Below, piece after piece: positions 18,331-27,910 of a stretch of 64,000 bases of DNA. The stretch spans positions 2,418,001 to 2,482,000 of the forward strand of contig CAXXSX010000002.1 of assembly GCA_963677165.2 (NCBI GenBank), given 5' to 3'. Position numbers and translations under genes: made by a program. The stretch is from JAFGXT01 sp963677165. Lineage in GTDB: Bacteria; Verrucomicrobiota; Lentisphaeria; Victivallales; SZUA-371. Under the pieces are notes generated by a model that searched no databases, had not been told where the DNA came from, and worked only from the letters and a program-made list of their open reading frames with translations. Positions within the stretch are counted from its first letter, which is position 1. The number at the start of each line of letters is the position of its first letter.

Positions 18331-20766
18331 ATGAATATGGTTTGTGCTATAACTGCGCAGTCCGTTGTTGCGTCTGCAGAAGTTCCGGTTGTTATTACCG
18401 GGATGCAGATTGACGGAGCTGATGTTTTTCCTGTCCTTCTACTGGTGGCGCTGGGTGTAGTAGCAGTCGCGCTTGCTGTGGTGCTTTATATTCTTTTTGC
18501 TGTTCGACGTGAAAATGAACAGTTGAGGTTGGCTGCGGCAAATATTTCCGATATGGTGATCTGTACGGATGGAAAAAATAAAATTACTTATATGAATTCT
18601 ACAGCTGAAAATTTGACTGGTTGGACGTTTAAAGAGGTGGAAAAGCGTAAGTTAAGCGAAATCGTTCAGATTGAGAAAGAGGATGAGGATACTTCTTTTA
18701 CATCAAGGATCGATAATCTACTGGTAATGAATTCTTGTTCGCCGCAGACGTTATCCACCATGAAAGGGCGTAATAACCGTTCATGTAAATTATCTCTGAA
18801 AGATATTCCGGTGGAGACGGAGGGGAAAGGCGGTTCCCGGATTATTGTTGCGAAGGATGTTACTGGTGACAGCCTGAAACATGAATTGTTTATCGAATTC
18901 CAAAATCGTTTTCAGGCGATGTTCAGTAATGCTCCTCTGCTGATTGCGATTACCACTTGCAGCGGAAAGATTATATTCGCAAATAAACTGGTGGTAAAGT
19001 CGCTTGGAAAAGATTCAGGAGCGCTGACCGGTTCGGACCTGAAATCGCTTCTTCATAATGACGACGCTTCAATACTTGCCGATGCGTTGCATAAGATTCT
19101 CCATGACAGTAACGCTACAGTAAATCTTGATCTCAGGTTCATATCAGCTTCCGGGCAGATGATTTATACAGAATCAACCTGTTTCCCTATGGTTTGGAAA
19201 AACAATCGCCCCAAATATATAATGTTGTTGGGAAAGGATGTCACTGACAGCATTGAGATCAAACAGGCTGTGGCTCATGAAAGGGAGCAGCAGAGGCTGA
19301 TATTTGAAAATGTTCCGGAGCAGATATTTCAGTTTGATAATGACCTGAAACTTGTCTGGGGTAATCATAGCCGTAATATGGAAGATGACCGGAAGTGTTC
19401 CGATATTATTTGTCATAATATGGGGACATGTATGGATTGTCCGGTAACCGAATGTATTCGACATGGGCACAGATGTCGGAGGGAATTAAAATTGGAGGAT
19501 GATACATGCCTGTTGATTACGGCTTCGCCGCTCTGGAATGATGATAAGGATATTGGTGGAGGAATTGTGATTATAATTGACGTGACCGAGCAGAAACGCC
19601 AGGAAGCCCAGTTGTTGCATTTACAGAAGATGGATGCCCTTGGTAAACTGGCTGGAGGTGTGGCTCATGACTTCAATAATATTCTTCAGGTTAATTTCGG
19701 TTATAATGATTTAATCAGACAGCATCTTGACCATGACGGCATGAATATGTGGGACACGGTGATGCAGGCTAGTCTTGCCGCAAAAAAACTGGTTCGTCAG
19801 CTGTTGACCTTTTCCAGAACCGACAGAAAAATGGAAACGGAGGAGTGTGATCTAAACGATATTCTTCGGCATTTTCATAAAATGCTTCGTCGTATTATTG
19901 GAGAGAATATTACTTTTGAGCTTAATCTGTGTGGAGAAGAGCTTTTTATCAATGGAGATGCCGGATTGCTGGAGCAAGTTTTTATGAACTTATGCGTTAA
20001 TGCCCGTGACGCAATGCCAGGCGGTGGCAATCTGGAGCTGACTACATCTCTGCTTACAGACCGAGAACATTTTCCTATGGTTGAATGGGCTGAAAATATA
20101 TCAAAGTTGGTATGCTGTGAGGTAAAAGATACGGGAATTGGTATTCCTTCGGATATCGTGGACAAGATTTTTGATCCGTTCTTTACTACGAAGCCAGTTA
20201 ATAAAGGCAATGGTCTTGGTTTGTCGATGGTCTATTCGATCATTGATAAACATGGTGGGAAAATCATGGTTGAGAGTGAAAAGGAATCGGGTACTACTTT
20301 TAAAATCTTTTTACCCAATTTTGAAAGTAAACCGATTATTCCAAAGGATAAGAAGAAAGAGGAGTCATCCGATCGTTACATGATTGGTAGAGATTTTATG
20401 ATCCTGCACATAGAAGACGATGATAATGTCAGGATTATAACCCGAAAAATGCTTGAGCCGGAGGGCTTTACTGTTGTTAGTGCAGAGGATGGAGATATTG
20501 GCCTGAGGATGTTTAATGAATATTGTGACCGGATAAATTTGGTGTTACTGGATGCGGTATTGCCAAGAATGTCCGGGAATGAAATCGCAGAAGAAATTCG
20601 TAAGAGACGGTCTGACTTACCGATTCTATTCTGCAGTGGTTACAGTAATGAGCTTATTGATTTGGGAGAGAATGACATATTGATAAACAAACCTTTCCGT
20701 AAGCAGGACCTTTTGAATAAGATTGGTGAGATAATCGATATAAAGCAATATGAATGTCAGAGTTAA
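18331..20766 (+). CDS. Membrane hybrid histidine kinase with PAS domains and receiver
   Basis: The 811-residue protein has one strong membrane segment at about 32-58, three PAS-type regions (about 65-175, 185-310, 315-420), a HisKA domain with His446 (GGVAHDFNN), a HATPase domain (about 550-660; N box FMNLCVNARDAMPGG, G box DTGIGIP and GNGLGLSM) and a C-terminal receiver with Asp741 (VLLDAVLP). The third PAS region is unusually Cys/His rich (CSDIICHNMGTCMDCP and more), which could hold a metal or act as a thiol sensor. The gene lies inside the che operon between cheR and cheD. Confidence 0.92.
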   Translation: MNMVCAITAQSVVASAEVPVVITGMQIDGADVFPVLLLVALGVVAVALAVVLYILFAVRRENEQLRLAAANISDMVICTDGKNKITYMNSTAENLTGWTFKEVEKRKLSEIVQIEKEDEDTSFTSRIDNLLVMNSCSPQTLSTMKGRNNRSCKLSLKDIPVETEGKGGSRIIVAKDVTGDSLKHELFIEFQNRFQAMFSNAPLLIAITTCSGKIIFANKLVVKSLGKDSGALTGSDLKSLLHNDDASILADALHKILHDSNATVNLDLRFISASGQMIYTESTCFPMVWKNNRPKYIMLLGKDVTDSIEIKQAVAHEREQQRLIFENVPEQIFQFDNDLKLVWGNHSRNMEDDRKCSDIICHNMGTCMDCPVTECIRHGHRCRRELKLEDDTCLLITASPLWNDDKDIGGGIVIIIDVTEQKRQEAQLLHLQKMDALGKLAGGVAHDFNNILQVNFGYNDLIRQHLDHDGMNMWDTVMQASLAAKKLVRQLLTFSRTDRKMETEECDLNDILRHFHKMLRRIIGENITFELNLCGEELFINGDAGLLEQVFMNLCVNARDAMPGGGNLELTTSLLTDREHFPMVEWAENISKLVCCEVKDTGIGIPSDIVDKIFDPFFTTKPVNKGNGLGLSMVYSIIDKHGGKIMVESEKESGTTFKIFLPNFESKPIIPKDKKKEESSDRYMIGRDFMILHIEDDDNVRIITRKMLEPEGFTVVSAEDGDIGLRMFNEYCDRINLVLLDAVLPRMSGNEIAEEIRKRRSDLPILFCSGYSNELIDLGENDILINKPFRKQDLLNKIGEIIDIKQYECQS

Positions 20767-20790
20767 TTAATAATATAAAGATTCATCGGT

Positions 20791-21288
20791 ATGTGGGCAA
20801 CAACAAAATTTAATCGAGTGGTGGTAGGAGTAGCAGACATGTATGTGTCTGACAGCATGCAGGACCGGATTGTGACATTTTCTTTAGGATCATGTATTGG
20901 CGTTACGCTGTTTGATCCGGAAAAAAAGATTGGCGGTATGATTCACTGTATGCTTCCGAGTGCCCGGATTGATATGCAGAAGGCAAGCCATAAACCCGAA
21001 ATGTTTGTCGACAGCGGGTTGGCGTTGATTTTGCAGCAGATGTTTGATTTGGGAGCATCGCGTAAACATCTGATCATCAAAATGGCCGGGGCAGCTTCTG
21101 TCCTCAATGACAACGAATTCTTCAAGGTCGGGGAACGCAACTATGCTTATGCCAGAAAATTCTTCGCGAAAAATATGCTGAATGTAGAGTCGGAAGACGT
21201 TCTCGGTACGGTATCACGTACTCTTTCGCTTTATATGGATTCAGGAATAACAACAGTCAGAATATTTGACAAGGAAGCGGAACTATGA
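20791..21288 (+). CDS. cheD: CheD receptor glutamine deamidase
   Basis: The 165-residue product has the CheD signature: TFSLGSCIGVTLFDP with catalytic Cys35, GGMIHCMLP with His52, and the KHLIIKMAGAASVL strand. CheD deamidates receptor glutamines and in some bacteria also activates CheA signalling together with CheC; no cheC is visible here. Spacing from the kinase gene is 24 bases and its TGA overlaps the start of the HDOD gene (ATGA). Start ATG at 20791 has no strong ribosome site, but the first residues fit the family. Confidence 0.93.
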   Translation: MWATTKFNRVVVGVADMYVSDSMQDRIVTFSLGSCIGVTLFDPEKKIGGMIHCMLPSARIDMQKASHKPEMFVDSGLALILQQMFDLGASRKHLIIKMAGAASVLNDNEFFKVGERNYAYARKFFAKNMLNVESEDVLGTVSRTLSLYMDSGITTVRIFDKEAEL

Positions 21289-22139
21289 TCAGCAGAGAAG
21301 AATTGATAAAGAAAGTTAAAAGTACTGCCGCAGTTCCGGCAATTTCCATGCAGGCGCTTAGGTTGCTGAATGATCCGAATGCTTCGGTTGACCAGGTGAC
21401 AAAATGTTTTCAGTATGATCCCGGTATGACGGCAAATATCATTAAACTGGCCAATTCGTCTATGTTTCCGGCCCGGATTCCCGCAACAAATCTTCGGGAC
21501 GCAATTCTCAGGATTGGTTTCAAGCAAAGTCTGGAGATGCTGGTTGGAATGGCTTTTTCTTCACAGTTGAGCAAGCCGGTTTCCGGTTATGATCTTGATG
21601 CAGGAGGACTCCTTACTTCGGCGGTATCCGGGGCGGTTTATGCTCAGGTAATCGCAAAGAATCTGAAACTGCCGCATTCCCAGTTGATGTTTACCGGTTG
21701 CATGCTGCGCGATATTGGCAAAATTCTTCTCGGTAGTATGATGGAAGTTGATGTCGATAGAATAATTGAAGAGGTCAGCAGTCATGAAATTGCTTTCGAA
21801 GAAGCTGAACGCAAGATTCTTGGAATTGATCATAGCGAAGTGGGAGCAATTCTAATGGAAAGCTGGAATATGCCGGATGAGTTTGTGGCGATTGTCCGGT
21901 TTCACCATCGTCCGGCTGAATATGAGGGGCCGGAAGAAATTGCCCGGGTTGTTAAGATCGCTCATATCGCTGACATCCTGAGTGCGATGACTGGTGACAA
22001 TTATGGGATAGATGGACTTAGTTACCGGTTGGATAAAAACGTGGCCGACGAGTTCGGGCTTGATGAAGAGTTGGTAGAAAAAATTATTTTTGAGCAGGAA
22101 ATAGAGTTTGAGGAGCTTAAATCTTCAGGAATTGTATAG
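21285..22139 (+). CDS. HDOD domain signalling protein
   Basis: This 284-residue protein is mostly one HDOD domain: VPAISMQALRLLNDPNASVD at about 15-34, then DPGMTANIIKLANS and ILRIGFKQSLEML, followed by the HD-like helices (GCMLRDIGKILLG, GIDHSEVGAILMESWNMP, FHH). Catalytic HD residues are not all kept, as is normal in HDOD proteins, which serve as signalling adaptors and are often linked to chemosensory or cyclic-di-GMP pathways. It overlaps cheD by four bases, so it is probably a true part of this pathway. Confidence 0.9.
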   Translation: MISREELIKKVKSTAAVPAISMQALRLLNDPNASVDQVTKCFQYDPGMTANIIKLANSSMFPARIPATNLRDAILRIGFKQSLEMLVGMAFSSQLSKPVSGYDLDAGGLLTSAVSGAVYAQVIAKNLKLPHSQLMFTGCMLRDIGKILLGSMMEVDVDRIIEEVSSHEIAFEEAERKILGIDHSEVGAILMESWNMPDEFVAIVRFHHRPAEYEGPEEIARVVKIAHIADILSAMTGDNYGIDGLSYRLDKNVADEFGLDEELVEKIIFEQEIEFEELKSSGIV

Positions 22140-22155
22140 TTGACGGAGAGTGTGC

Positions 22156-23196
22156 GTGAAGAAAAAAATTAAAGTTTTGATTGTTGATGATTCCGCATTG
22201 ATCCGGAAAGTTATCGGTGACAGTTTGAAAGTTGATGAGGACATTGAGATTATCGGAAGTGCTCCTGATCCTTTCGTGGCGCGCGATATGATCATTGAAC
22301 AAAACCCTGATGTGGTTACACTTGATTTGATGATGCCCAAAATGGACGGTTTGACTTTCCTGCGCAAAATTATGCGTTATTATCCGCTGCCGGTAATCAT
22401 TATTTCTTCTCTCACGGAGAGCAACAGTCAACTGGTGCTTGATGCCATGAAATACGGTGCTGTTGACGTAATGGATAAACCCGGTAAGCAGTTCAGCGTG
22501 GAAGATTTTGGTATTACCTTGGCTGATAAGATAAAAGCCGCCGCGGAGATTAAGAAACCTGAAATTAACAATGTTTCGGAGCCGATTGTCAAAGTTGCTC
22601 CGCCACCGGTAATACGTCGTGCGCGTTCGACTTTTAATAAGATTGTTGCGATAGGCGCTTCAACTGGAGGAACCAGGGCATTAGAAAGAATTCTTTTGAA
22701 TATGCCGGCGGAATGTCCGCCGATTATTGTGGTTCAACACATGCCGGAGGTCTTTACGAAATCTTTCGCGATGAGACTTGATGATCTATGTGAGATGGAG
22801 GTAAAAGAGGCGGAGCTGGATGATCCGGTTGTTCCCGGTAGAGTAATTGTGGCTCATGGAAACTATCACATGGTTTTGGCTCGTAATGGCTCTGACTATA
22901 AGGTGATACTCAAATCAGGACCGTTGGTATCACGTCATCGACCCTCTGTCAACGTAATGTTCAAGTCAGTTGCTGAAGTCGCAGGTGATAAAGCGGTAGG
23001 CGTTATCCTGACCGGTATGGGCGATGACGGTGCGAAAGGTATTAAACTGATGCATGATAAAGGTGCCGTTACTGTGGCGGAATCCGAAGAGACCTGTGTG
23101 GTTTTCGGGATGCCCCGGGAAGCGATTGATTGCGGAGGTATTGACCATGTTGTTCATCTGGATTATATCGCGAGTAAAATCATGTCACTGGCCTGA
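22156..23196 (+). CDS. cheB: CheB receptor methylesterase
   Basis: The start is taken as GTG at 22156 (KKKIKVLIVDDSALIRK) because GGAGAG ends 5 bases before it; an in-frame GTG at 22150 overlaps that site. The 346-residue protein has an N-terminal receiver with Asp57 (VVTLDLMMPKMDG), a linker of about 40 residues, and the methylesterase domain with catalytic Ser169 (IGASTGGTRAL), His (VVQHMPEVFTKSFAMRL) and Asp (LTGMGDDGAKG). It removes methyl groups set by CheR when phosphorylated by CheA. The HDOD gene ends 16 bases upstream. Confidence 0.94.
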   Translation: MKKKIKVLIVDDSALIRKVIGDSLKVDEDIEIIGSAPDPFVARDMIIEQNPDVVTLDLMMPKMDGLTFLRKIMRYYPLPVIIISSLTESNSQLVLDAMKYGAVDVMDKPGKQFSVEDFGITLADKIKAAAEIKKPEINNVSEPIVKVAPPPVIRRARSTFNKIVAIGASTGGTRALERILLNMPAECPPIIVVQHMPEVFTKSFAMRLDDLCEMEVKEAELDDPVVPGRVIVAHGNYHMVLARNGSDYKVILKSGPLVSRHRPSVNVMFKSVAEVAGDKAVGVILTGMGDDGAKGIKLMHDKGAVTVAESEETCVVFGMPREAIDCGGIDHVVHLDYIASKIMSLA

Positions 23197-23214
23197 TTTA
23201 TATAAGGTTGTTTT

Positions 23215-26200
23215 ATGAAAAGGTTACTGGTAATTATTCTTTTATTGGGCTGCGGATTGGGCAGCCTGGCGCATGTGGTTAAATGCCGGATGGGAATTCT
23301 GGCTGACCGCGGCAAACCTGCCTGCCTGGAGAACTGGAAACCTTTTATCGATTATATGAATCGTTCAATGTCGCATTCTCATTTTGTAATTGTTCCACTC
23401 GAATTTGATGAAATTTACGATGCGATAGAGAACAACAAGGTCGATTATGTATTGGCCAGCCCTGCACTTGCCACTGCGGTCGCGGTAAGATATGACCTTT
23501 CTCCCCTTGTTACATTCAGGCGCAGAAAGAGCAATAATGAATTGCTTGACGTACTGGGTACAGTAATATTCTGTCGTGCAGACAATCCGAACATAAAAAA
23601 AATTACGGATTTAAAAAGGAAAACCTTTGCCGCGGTTAATCCTAACTCTTTTGGCGGTTGGCTAATATTTGAAAGTTTGCTGAAGAAAAAAAATCTTAGA
23701 TCTGATGATTTAAAGAAAGTCAACTTCTGGAATGTTCACGATGATGTGGTTATGGCAGTTAAAGACAAACTTGCCGATGCCGGATGTGTGCGTGCTGGTA
23801 TTTTGGAAGTTTTGGAGGAGAGTGGAAAAATCCGTATGTCCGACTTCAAAATAATTGGCAAAATAAATTATCCGAAAGATGTTATGCCGTTTGAATGTTC
23901 AAGTCCGTTGTATCCCGAATGGGCAGTTGTTGAGATCAATAATGCCGGTCAACATAGCCGGGATGTTTATGATGTTATGCTGGAAATGCCGCCGGTTTCA
24001 GACAGTAATATTGGAGGATGGACAATTCCCCGTAGTTATAACGATGTAATCAAGTGCCTGAATGACCTTGATTATGGTCCATTCGGCAGTTGGTTTGAGA
24101 TGACGGTAATGGATATCTGGAGAGGTAATGAGACAGCGATATTTATTATTCTGGTATGTGGCTTGATTATGTTGACGGTTATTGTTTTTCAAGTCAGGTT
24201 CCGGGCGATCAACCGTAGATACATTAAAAGACTTGATGTTCAGGTTTATGAGTTGCAGCAGTTGACAGGGCAGTTGAATGAATCCAAAGAGCGGTTTGAA
24301 ATGCTTTTTGAACGTTCCATTTCCGGTATTTCTCTGAATGAAATGATTTATGATGTTGACGGTAAAGGCATAGACTATCTGTGTCTAAAGGCGAATCAAT
24401 CATTTAAAGATCAGGTTGGCCTGTCTGATATAAAGCTTGTCGGAAAAAAAGGAACGGAGATCTTTGAGAAAGAAGATTTTATGGCGTTGTTAGAAGTCTG
24501 TGAAAAAGTTATGTCTTCGGGGGGAACTCACAGCTTCGAATATTGCTTTGCCGGGCTGAAAAAGTGGTTTAGCGTAAATGTATATAAGACTGCAAAAAAG
24601 CAGTTCTGCATTCTTTTATCGGATATTACCGGCTTGAAGGATCGTGAAGCGGAATTGCGTTCCAGTCGGGAACAGTTCCGGCTGGCGGTCAGGGGCAGTA
24701 ACGACGGAATCTGGGATATGAACCTGAAAACCGGTGAGATGTATCTATCTCCGCGCTGGAAACAGATTATTGGTTATGAAGATGGAGAGATCAGCAATGA
24801 TTACAAGACATGGAAAAACAATATACATCCTGATGACCGGAAGCATGTTTTGGACGAATTTGAAAACTGTTTGAATGGCAGTGACGCCACTTTCCAGTCA
24901 GAATTTCGAATGCGCCATAAAGACGGTTCTTTCCGCTGGATATTTTCGCGTGGTCTTGTGATCTATGATGACGATCATAATCCCTGCAGAGTTGCCGGCT
25001 CTAATTCCGACATAACTCAGCGGAAACAGATGGAAGAAGAACTGAATATTATTTATGAAAATGTTCCGCTTTTCATTATGCTCGTAAATGAAGATCTCAG
25101 TATTCAGAAGGTAAACCGTTATATCGAATCAACAGTTGACTCATCCATTAACCCTATGGGAATATGTCCAGGGGAAACTCTTTGTTGTGTGAATTACAGT
25201 TCCAAACTGAAGTCGAAAGCGTGTGAGAACTGTTTGGTTCGCAAGACCATAATTGACACATTCAAGACCGGGCAGGGCTGGGACATGCTGGAAGTGTCGA
25301 TGACGCGAAAACTTCCGGACAGTAAAGAAACGGTTGAAATGACTGCCCTTATGTCATCAATTTTCATTCATATTCATGAAAAGCCGATGGTAATGCTATG
25401 CCTGCTTGATATAACCGATCGAAAAGAGGCTGAAAATAAACTTAATGATGCTCTGCGGAATCTGAAGGAAACGAATAGTCGGTTGAAAGAGCAGACTCAA
25501 CGGGCAAATAAAATGGCGAAGAAAGCTCAGAAGGCTGATCAGGCCAAGAGTGACTTTTTATCTTGTATGAGCCATGAGATACGGACTCCTATGAACGGTT
25601 TGATAGGCATGACTTCCTTGTTGCGGGATACTCCTCTGAGTGGATTGCAGCTGCAGTATTTGGAAACGATTGAATCCAGTGGGGAAATCCTTCTTCGGCT
25701 AATCAATGATATTCTCGATATCTCCAAACTTGATGCTGGTAAGATTGAACTTGACAACTCAGAATTCGATGTGGTGCATACCATTGAAAAAACCATTGAT
25801 ATCTTTGATGTGCTGACATGGGACAAGGGGTTGGAACTAAACTGCATGATTGACCGGAAAATTCCGCGTTTACTTATCGGCGACTCATTTCGGATTCAGC
25901 AGATTCTTACGAATCTGCTTTCGAATGCTGTGAAATTCACCGCTTCCGGTGAAATCAATATTTTTGTCTCTGCCGCTTCGCTTGAAAAACGTCAGGTTTC
26001 TCTTTCTTTCCGTGTTCAGGATACTGGTATCGGTATTCCAGCAGAAGAAATTAAAAAACTGTTTAAGCCATTTGTTCAACTGGATTCTTCTGTATCACGT
26101 CAGTTTGGCGGAACCGGACTGGGGTTGGCTATTTCACGACAACTGGTTGGAACGATGTCGGGAAGAATCGGTTGTGAAAGTACTCCTGATGTTGGTTCTA

Positions 26201-27471
26201 ATTTCTGGTTTAACCTAAAATTGTCTCGAAGTGATAATGATGATGTATTTATCAGGGAGTATCCTGATCTCAAAAATATCAAGGTGTTAATTGCTTCTCA
26301 AAGTCTGGTGAAAACCGATGTTCTAAGTATGACGGTTGACTGCCTTCATGGCAGTACCATTGTCGTTTTCGATTATAAAGAATTGATGAAGACTGTTGAA
26401 GACAGCGATAATAATACTTTTGACATGATTATTGTGGATGGAGCTCTACCGGAGTTTGATTTGAAAGCATTCTCCAGTACGGTAGCAGATAAAAATGTAA
26501 AACTGGTAGAAATTCTGCATTCTTCCGAAATAATCGCTGCTGATCATTCTCTTTTTAACGGGTATCTGGTTAAGCCGTTGAAAGAATCGGTAATTCCGGA
26601 AGTTCTTGAGTCGGTCATGAATGGAACGTTCAGTCATGAGAATATAGACAATTTTGCCGCGGATAGTTCTGAGGATGAAGTTACCTTTGACAATGTTAAA
26701 GTATTGCTTGCGGAAGATAATATAACGAATCAGGATGTGGCCAGAAGTATGCTGACCAGGCTGGGATGCGATGTGAATGTTGCGGAGAATGGTGACGAGG
26801 CGGTGTCGCTCTCGTCTAGTCTTGATTTTGATATAATATTTATGGACTGTCAGATGCCGGTACTGGATGGTTTTGACGCGACCCGTCGGATTCGTAAGTA
26901 CGAAAAGAAAACCGGAAGATCGCGTATTCCGGTAATTGCCATTACCGCGAATGCCTTGAAGGGGGATAAGGAAAAATGTATTGACGCAGGGATGGATGAT
27001 TATATTGCCAAACCAATACGGCCCAATGAATTGAAATGCAAAATCGTTAGCTGGCTATCTGCACGGAAACCGAAGAAAAATGGCAATAATGGTCGAAAGA
27101 AGACCGGGAAAAAGACTAGAGAGTCAGGACCTGCCGTTTTTTCGGAAAACGAATTTCTGGAACGGCTTGCCGGGGACAGGGAACTTGGTTGTACCATTAT
27201 CGATGGCTTTGTTCATGATATTCCAAAACAATTCGACAAGATTCGTCAATATATCGCTGAGGAAGATAATGCCGCGGCGAAGCGCCATGCACACAGTATA
27301 AAGGGGGCCGCTTCTAATATTGGTGCTCATTTGCTTCAGCAGCGAGCCGCCAATCTGGAAAAAATGATTGAAGATGAGAATTATAGCGAGGTTGTTAATT
27401 TGCTGATCAGTTCGGAATCGACTTTTGAAGACCTGAAAAAACGTTTAGAGGAATTTGTCGCGACAGTATAA
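23215..27471 (+). CDS. Hybrid histidine kinase with PhnD-like periplasmic sensor
   Basis: 1418 residues. After a signal peptide, residues about 25-285 form a PhnD-type solute-binding domain (GILADRGKPACLENW, FAAVNPNSFGGWLIFE), the family that otherwise delivers phosphonates or related anions to ABC transporters. One span lies at about 300-322. Three PAS-type regions follow (about 355-480, 485-615, 620-745), the last with a Cys-rich stretch (CPGETLCCVNYSS, ACENCLVRK). Then HisKA (His787), HATPase (about 880-1010), a degenerate receiver-like segment (about 1020-1130), a full receiver with Asp1211, and a C-terminal Hpt with His1360 (AHSIKGAASNIGA). A phosphorelay His-Asp-His is therefore complete in one chain. 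It is in the che operon after cheB. Confidence 0.92.
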   Translation: MKRLLVIILLLGCGLGSLAHVVKCRMGILADRGKPACLENWKPFIDYMNRSMSHSHFVIVPLEFDEIYDAIENNKVDYVLASPALATAVAVRYDLSPLVTFRRRKSNNELLDVLGTVIFCRADNPNIKKITDLKRKTFAAVNPNSFGGWLIFESLLKKKNLRSDDLKKVNFWNVHDDVVMAVKDKLADAGCVRAGILEVLEESGKIRMSDFKIIGKINYPKDVMPFECSSPLYPEWAVVEINNAGQHSRDVYDVMLEMPPVSDSNIGGWTIPRSYNDVIKCLNDLDYGPFGSWFEMTVMDIWRGNETAIFIILVCGLIMLTVIVFQVRFRAINRRYIKRLDVQVYELQQLTGQLNESKERFEMLFERSISGISLNEMIYDVDGKGIDYLCLKANQSFKDQVGLSDIKLVGKKGTEIFEKEDFMALLEVCEKVMSSGGTHSFEYCFAGLKKWFSVNVYKTAKKQFCILLSDITGLKDREAELRSSREQFRLAVRGSNDGIWDMNLKTGEMYLSPRWKQIIGYEDGEISNDYKTWKNNIHPDDRKHVLDEFENCLNGSDATFQSEFRMRHKDGSFRWIFSRGLVIYDDDHNPCRVAGSNSDITQRKQMEEELNIIYENVPLFIMLVNEDLSIQKVNRYIESTVDSSINPMGICPGETLCCVNYSSKLKSKACENCLVRKTIIDTFKTGQGWDMLEVSMTRKLPDSKETVEMTALMSSIFIHIHEKPMVMLCLLDITDRKEAENKLNDALRNLKETNSRLKEQTQRANKMAKKAQKADQAKSDFLSCMSHEIRTPMNGLIGMTSLLRDTPLSGLQLQYLETIESSGEILLRLINDILDISKLDAGKIELDNSEFDVVHTIEKTIDIFDVLTWDKGLELNCMIDRKIPRLLIGDSFRIQQILTNLLSNAVKFTASGEINIFVSAASLEKRQVSLSFRVQDTGIGIPAEEIKKLFKPFVQLDSSVSRQFGGTGLGLAISRQLVGTMSGRIGCESTPDVGSNFWFNLKLSRSDNDDVFIREYPDLKNIKVLIASQSLVKTDVLSMTVDCLHGSTIVVFDYKELMKTVEDSDNNTFDMIIVDGALPEFDLKAFSSTVADKNVKLVEILHSSEIIAADHSLFNGYLVKPLKESVIPEVLESVMNGTFSHENIDNFAADSSEDEVTFDNVKVLLAEDNITNQDVARSMLTRLGCDVNVAENGDEAVSLSSSLDFDIIFMDCQMPVLDGFDATRRIRKYEKKTGRSRIPVIAITANALKGDKEKCIDAGMDDYIAKPIRPNELKCKIVSWLSARKPKKNGNNGRKKTGKKTRESGPAVFSENEFLERLAGDRELGCTIIDGFVHDIPKQFDKIRQYIAEEDNAAAKRHAHSIKGAASNIGAHLLQQRAANLEKMIEDENYSEVVNLLISSESTFEDLKKRLEEFVATV

Positions 27472-27493
27472 CTATATATTATGAGGATATAAT

Positions 27494-27889
27494 ATGAGAA
27501 CATTAATTGTTGAAGATGACTTTACCAGCCGGATGATTTTACAGAAATTTATAGAGCCCTTCAGTGAATGTAATATTGCCGTTAACGGCGAGGAGGCTAT
27601 GATCGCATATGAGATCGCGTTAAAAGAGTTCGAACCATATGATCTGATATGCCTCGATATAATGATGCCGGGAATGGATGGTCATAAAGTTCTGAAACAG
27701 ATCCGTGAAATGGAAAAAAGTAATCAGGTGGAGTTGGGGCATGGTGTGAAAATTATCATGACGACTGCGTTGGGCGACAAACAGAATGTTCTCAATGCTT
27801 TTCGTTCTTCATGTGATGCCTATATGGTAAAGCCATACGACAAAAATCGTTTGATGGAAATTCTCCGCAGTTTCAAGATGATTAAATGA
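27494..27889 (+). CDS. Single-domain response regulator (CheY-like)
   Basis: 131 residues, one receiver domain and no output domain. The acidic pocket (VEDD near residue 7), Asp55 (ICLDIMMPGMDG), the Thr/Ala switch (IMTTALG) and the Lys of the final switch (YMVKPYDK) are all present. It follows the PhnD-sensor kinase by 22 bases and could accept phosphate from that kinase's Hpt or from CheA. No separate canonical cheY is seen, so this and the next gene are the only candidates for the CheY role. With no flagellar motor genes nearby, the target is unknown. Confidence 0.9.
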   Translation: MRTLIVEDDFTSRMILQKFIEPFSECNIAVNGEEAMIAYEIALKEFEPYDLICLDIMMPGMDGHKVLKQIREMEKSNQVELGHGVKIIMTTALGDKQNVLNAFRSSCDAYMVKPYDKNRLMEILRSFKMIK

Positions 27890-27910
27890 ATCTTAGATAG
27901 GATGTGACAT

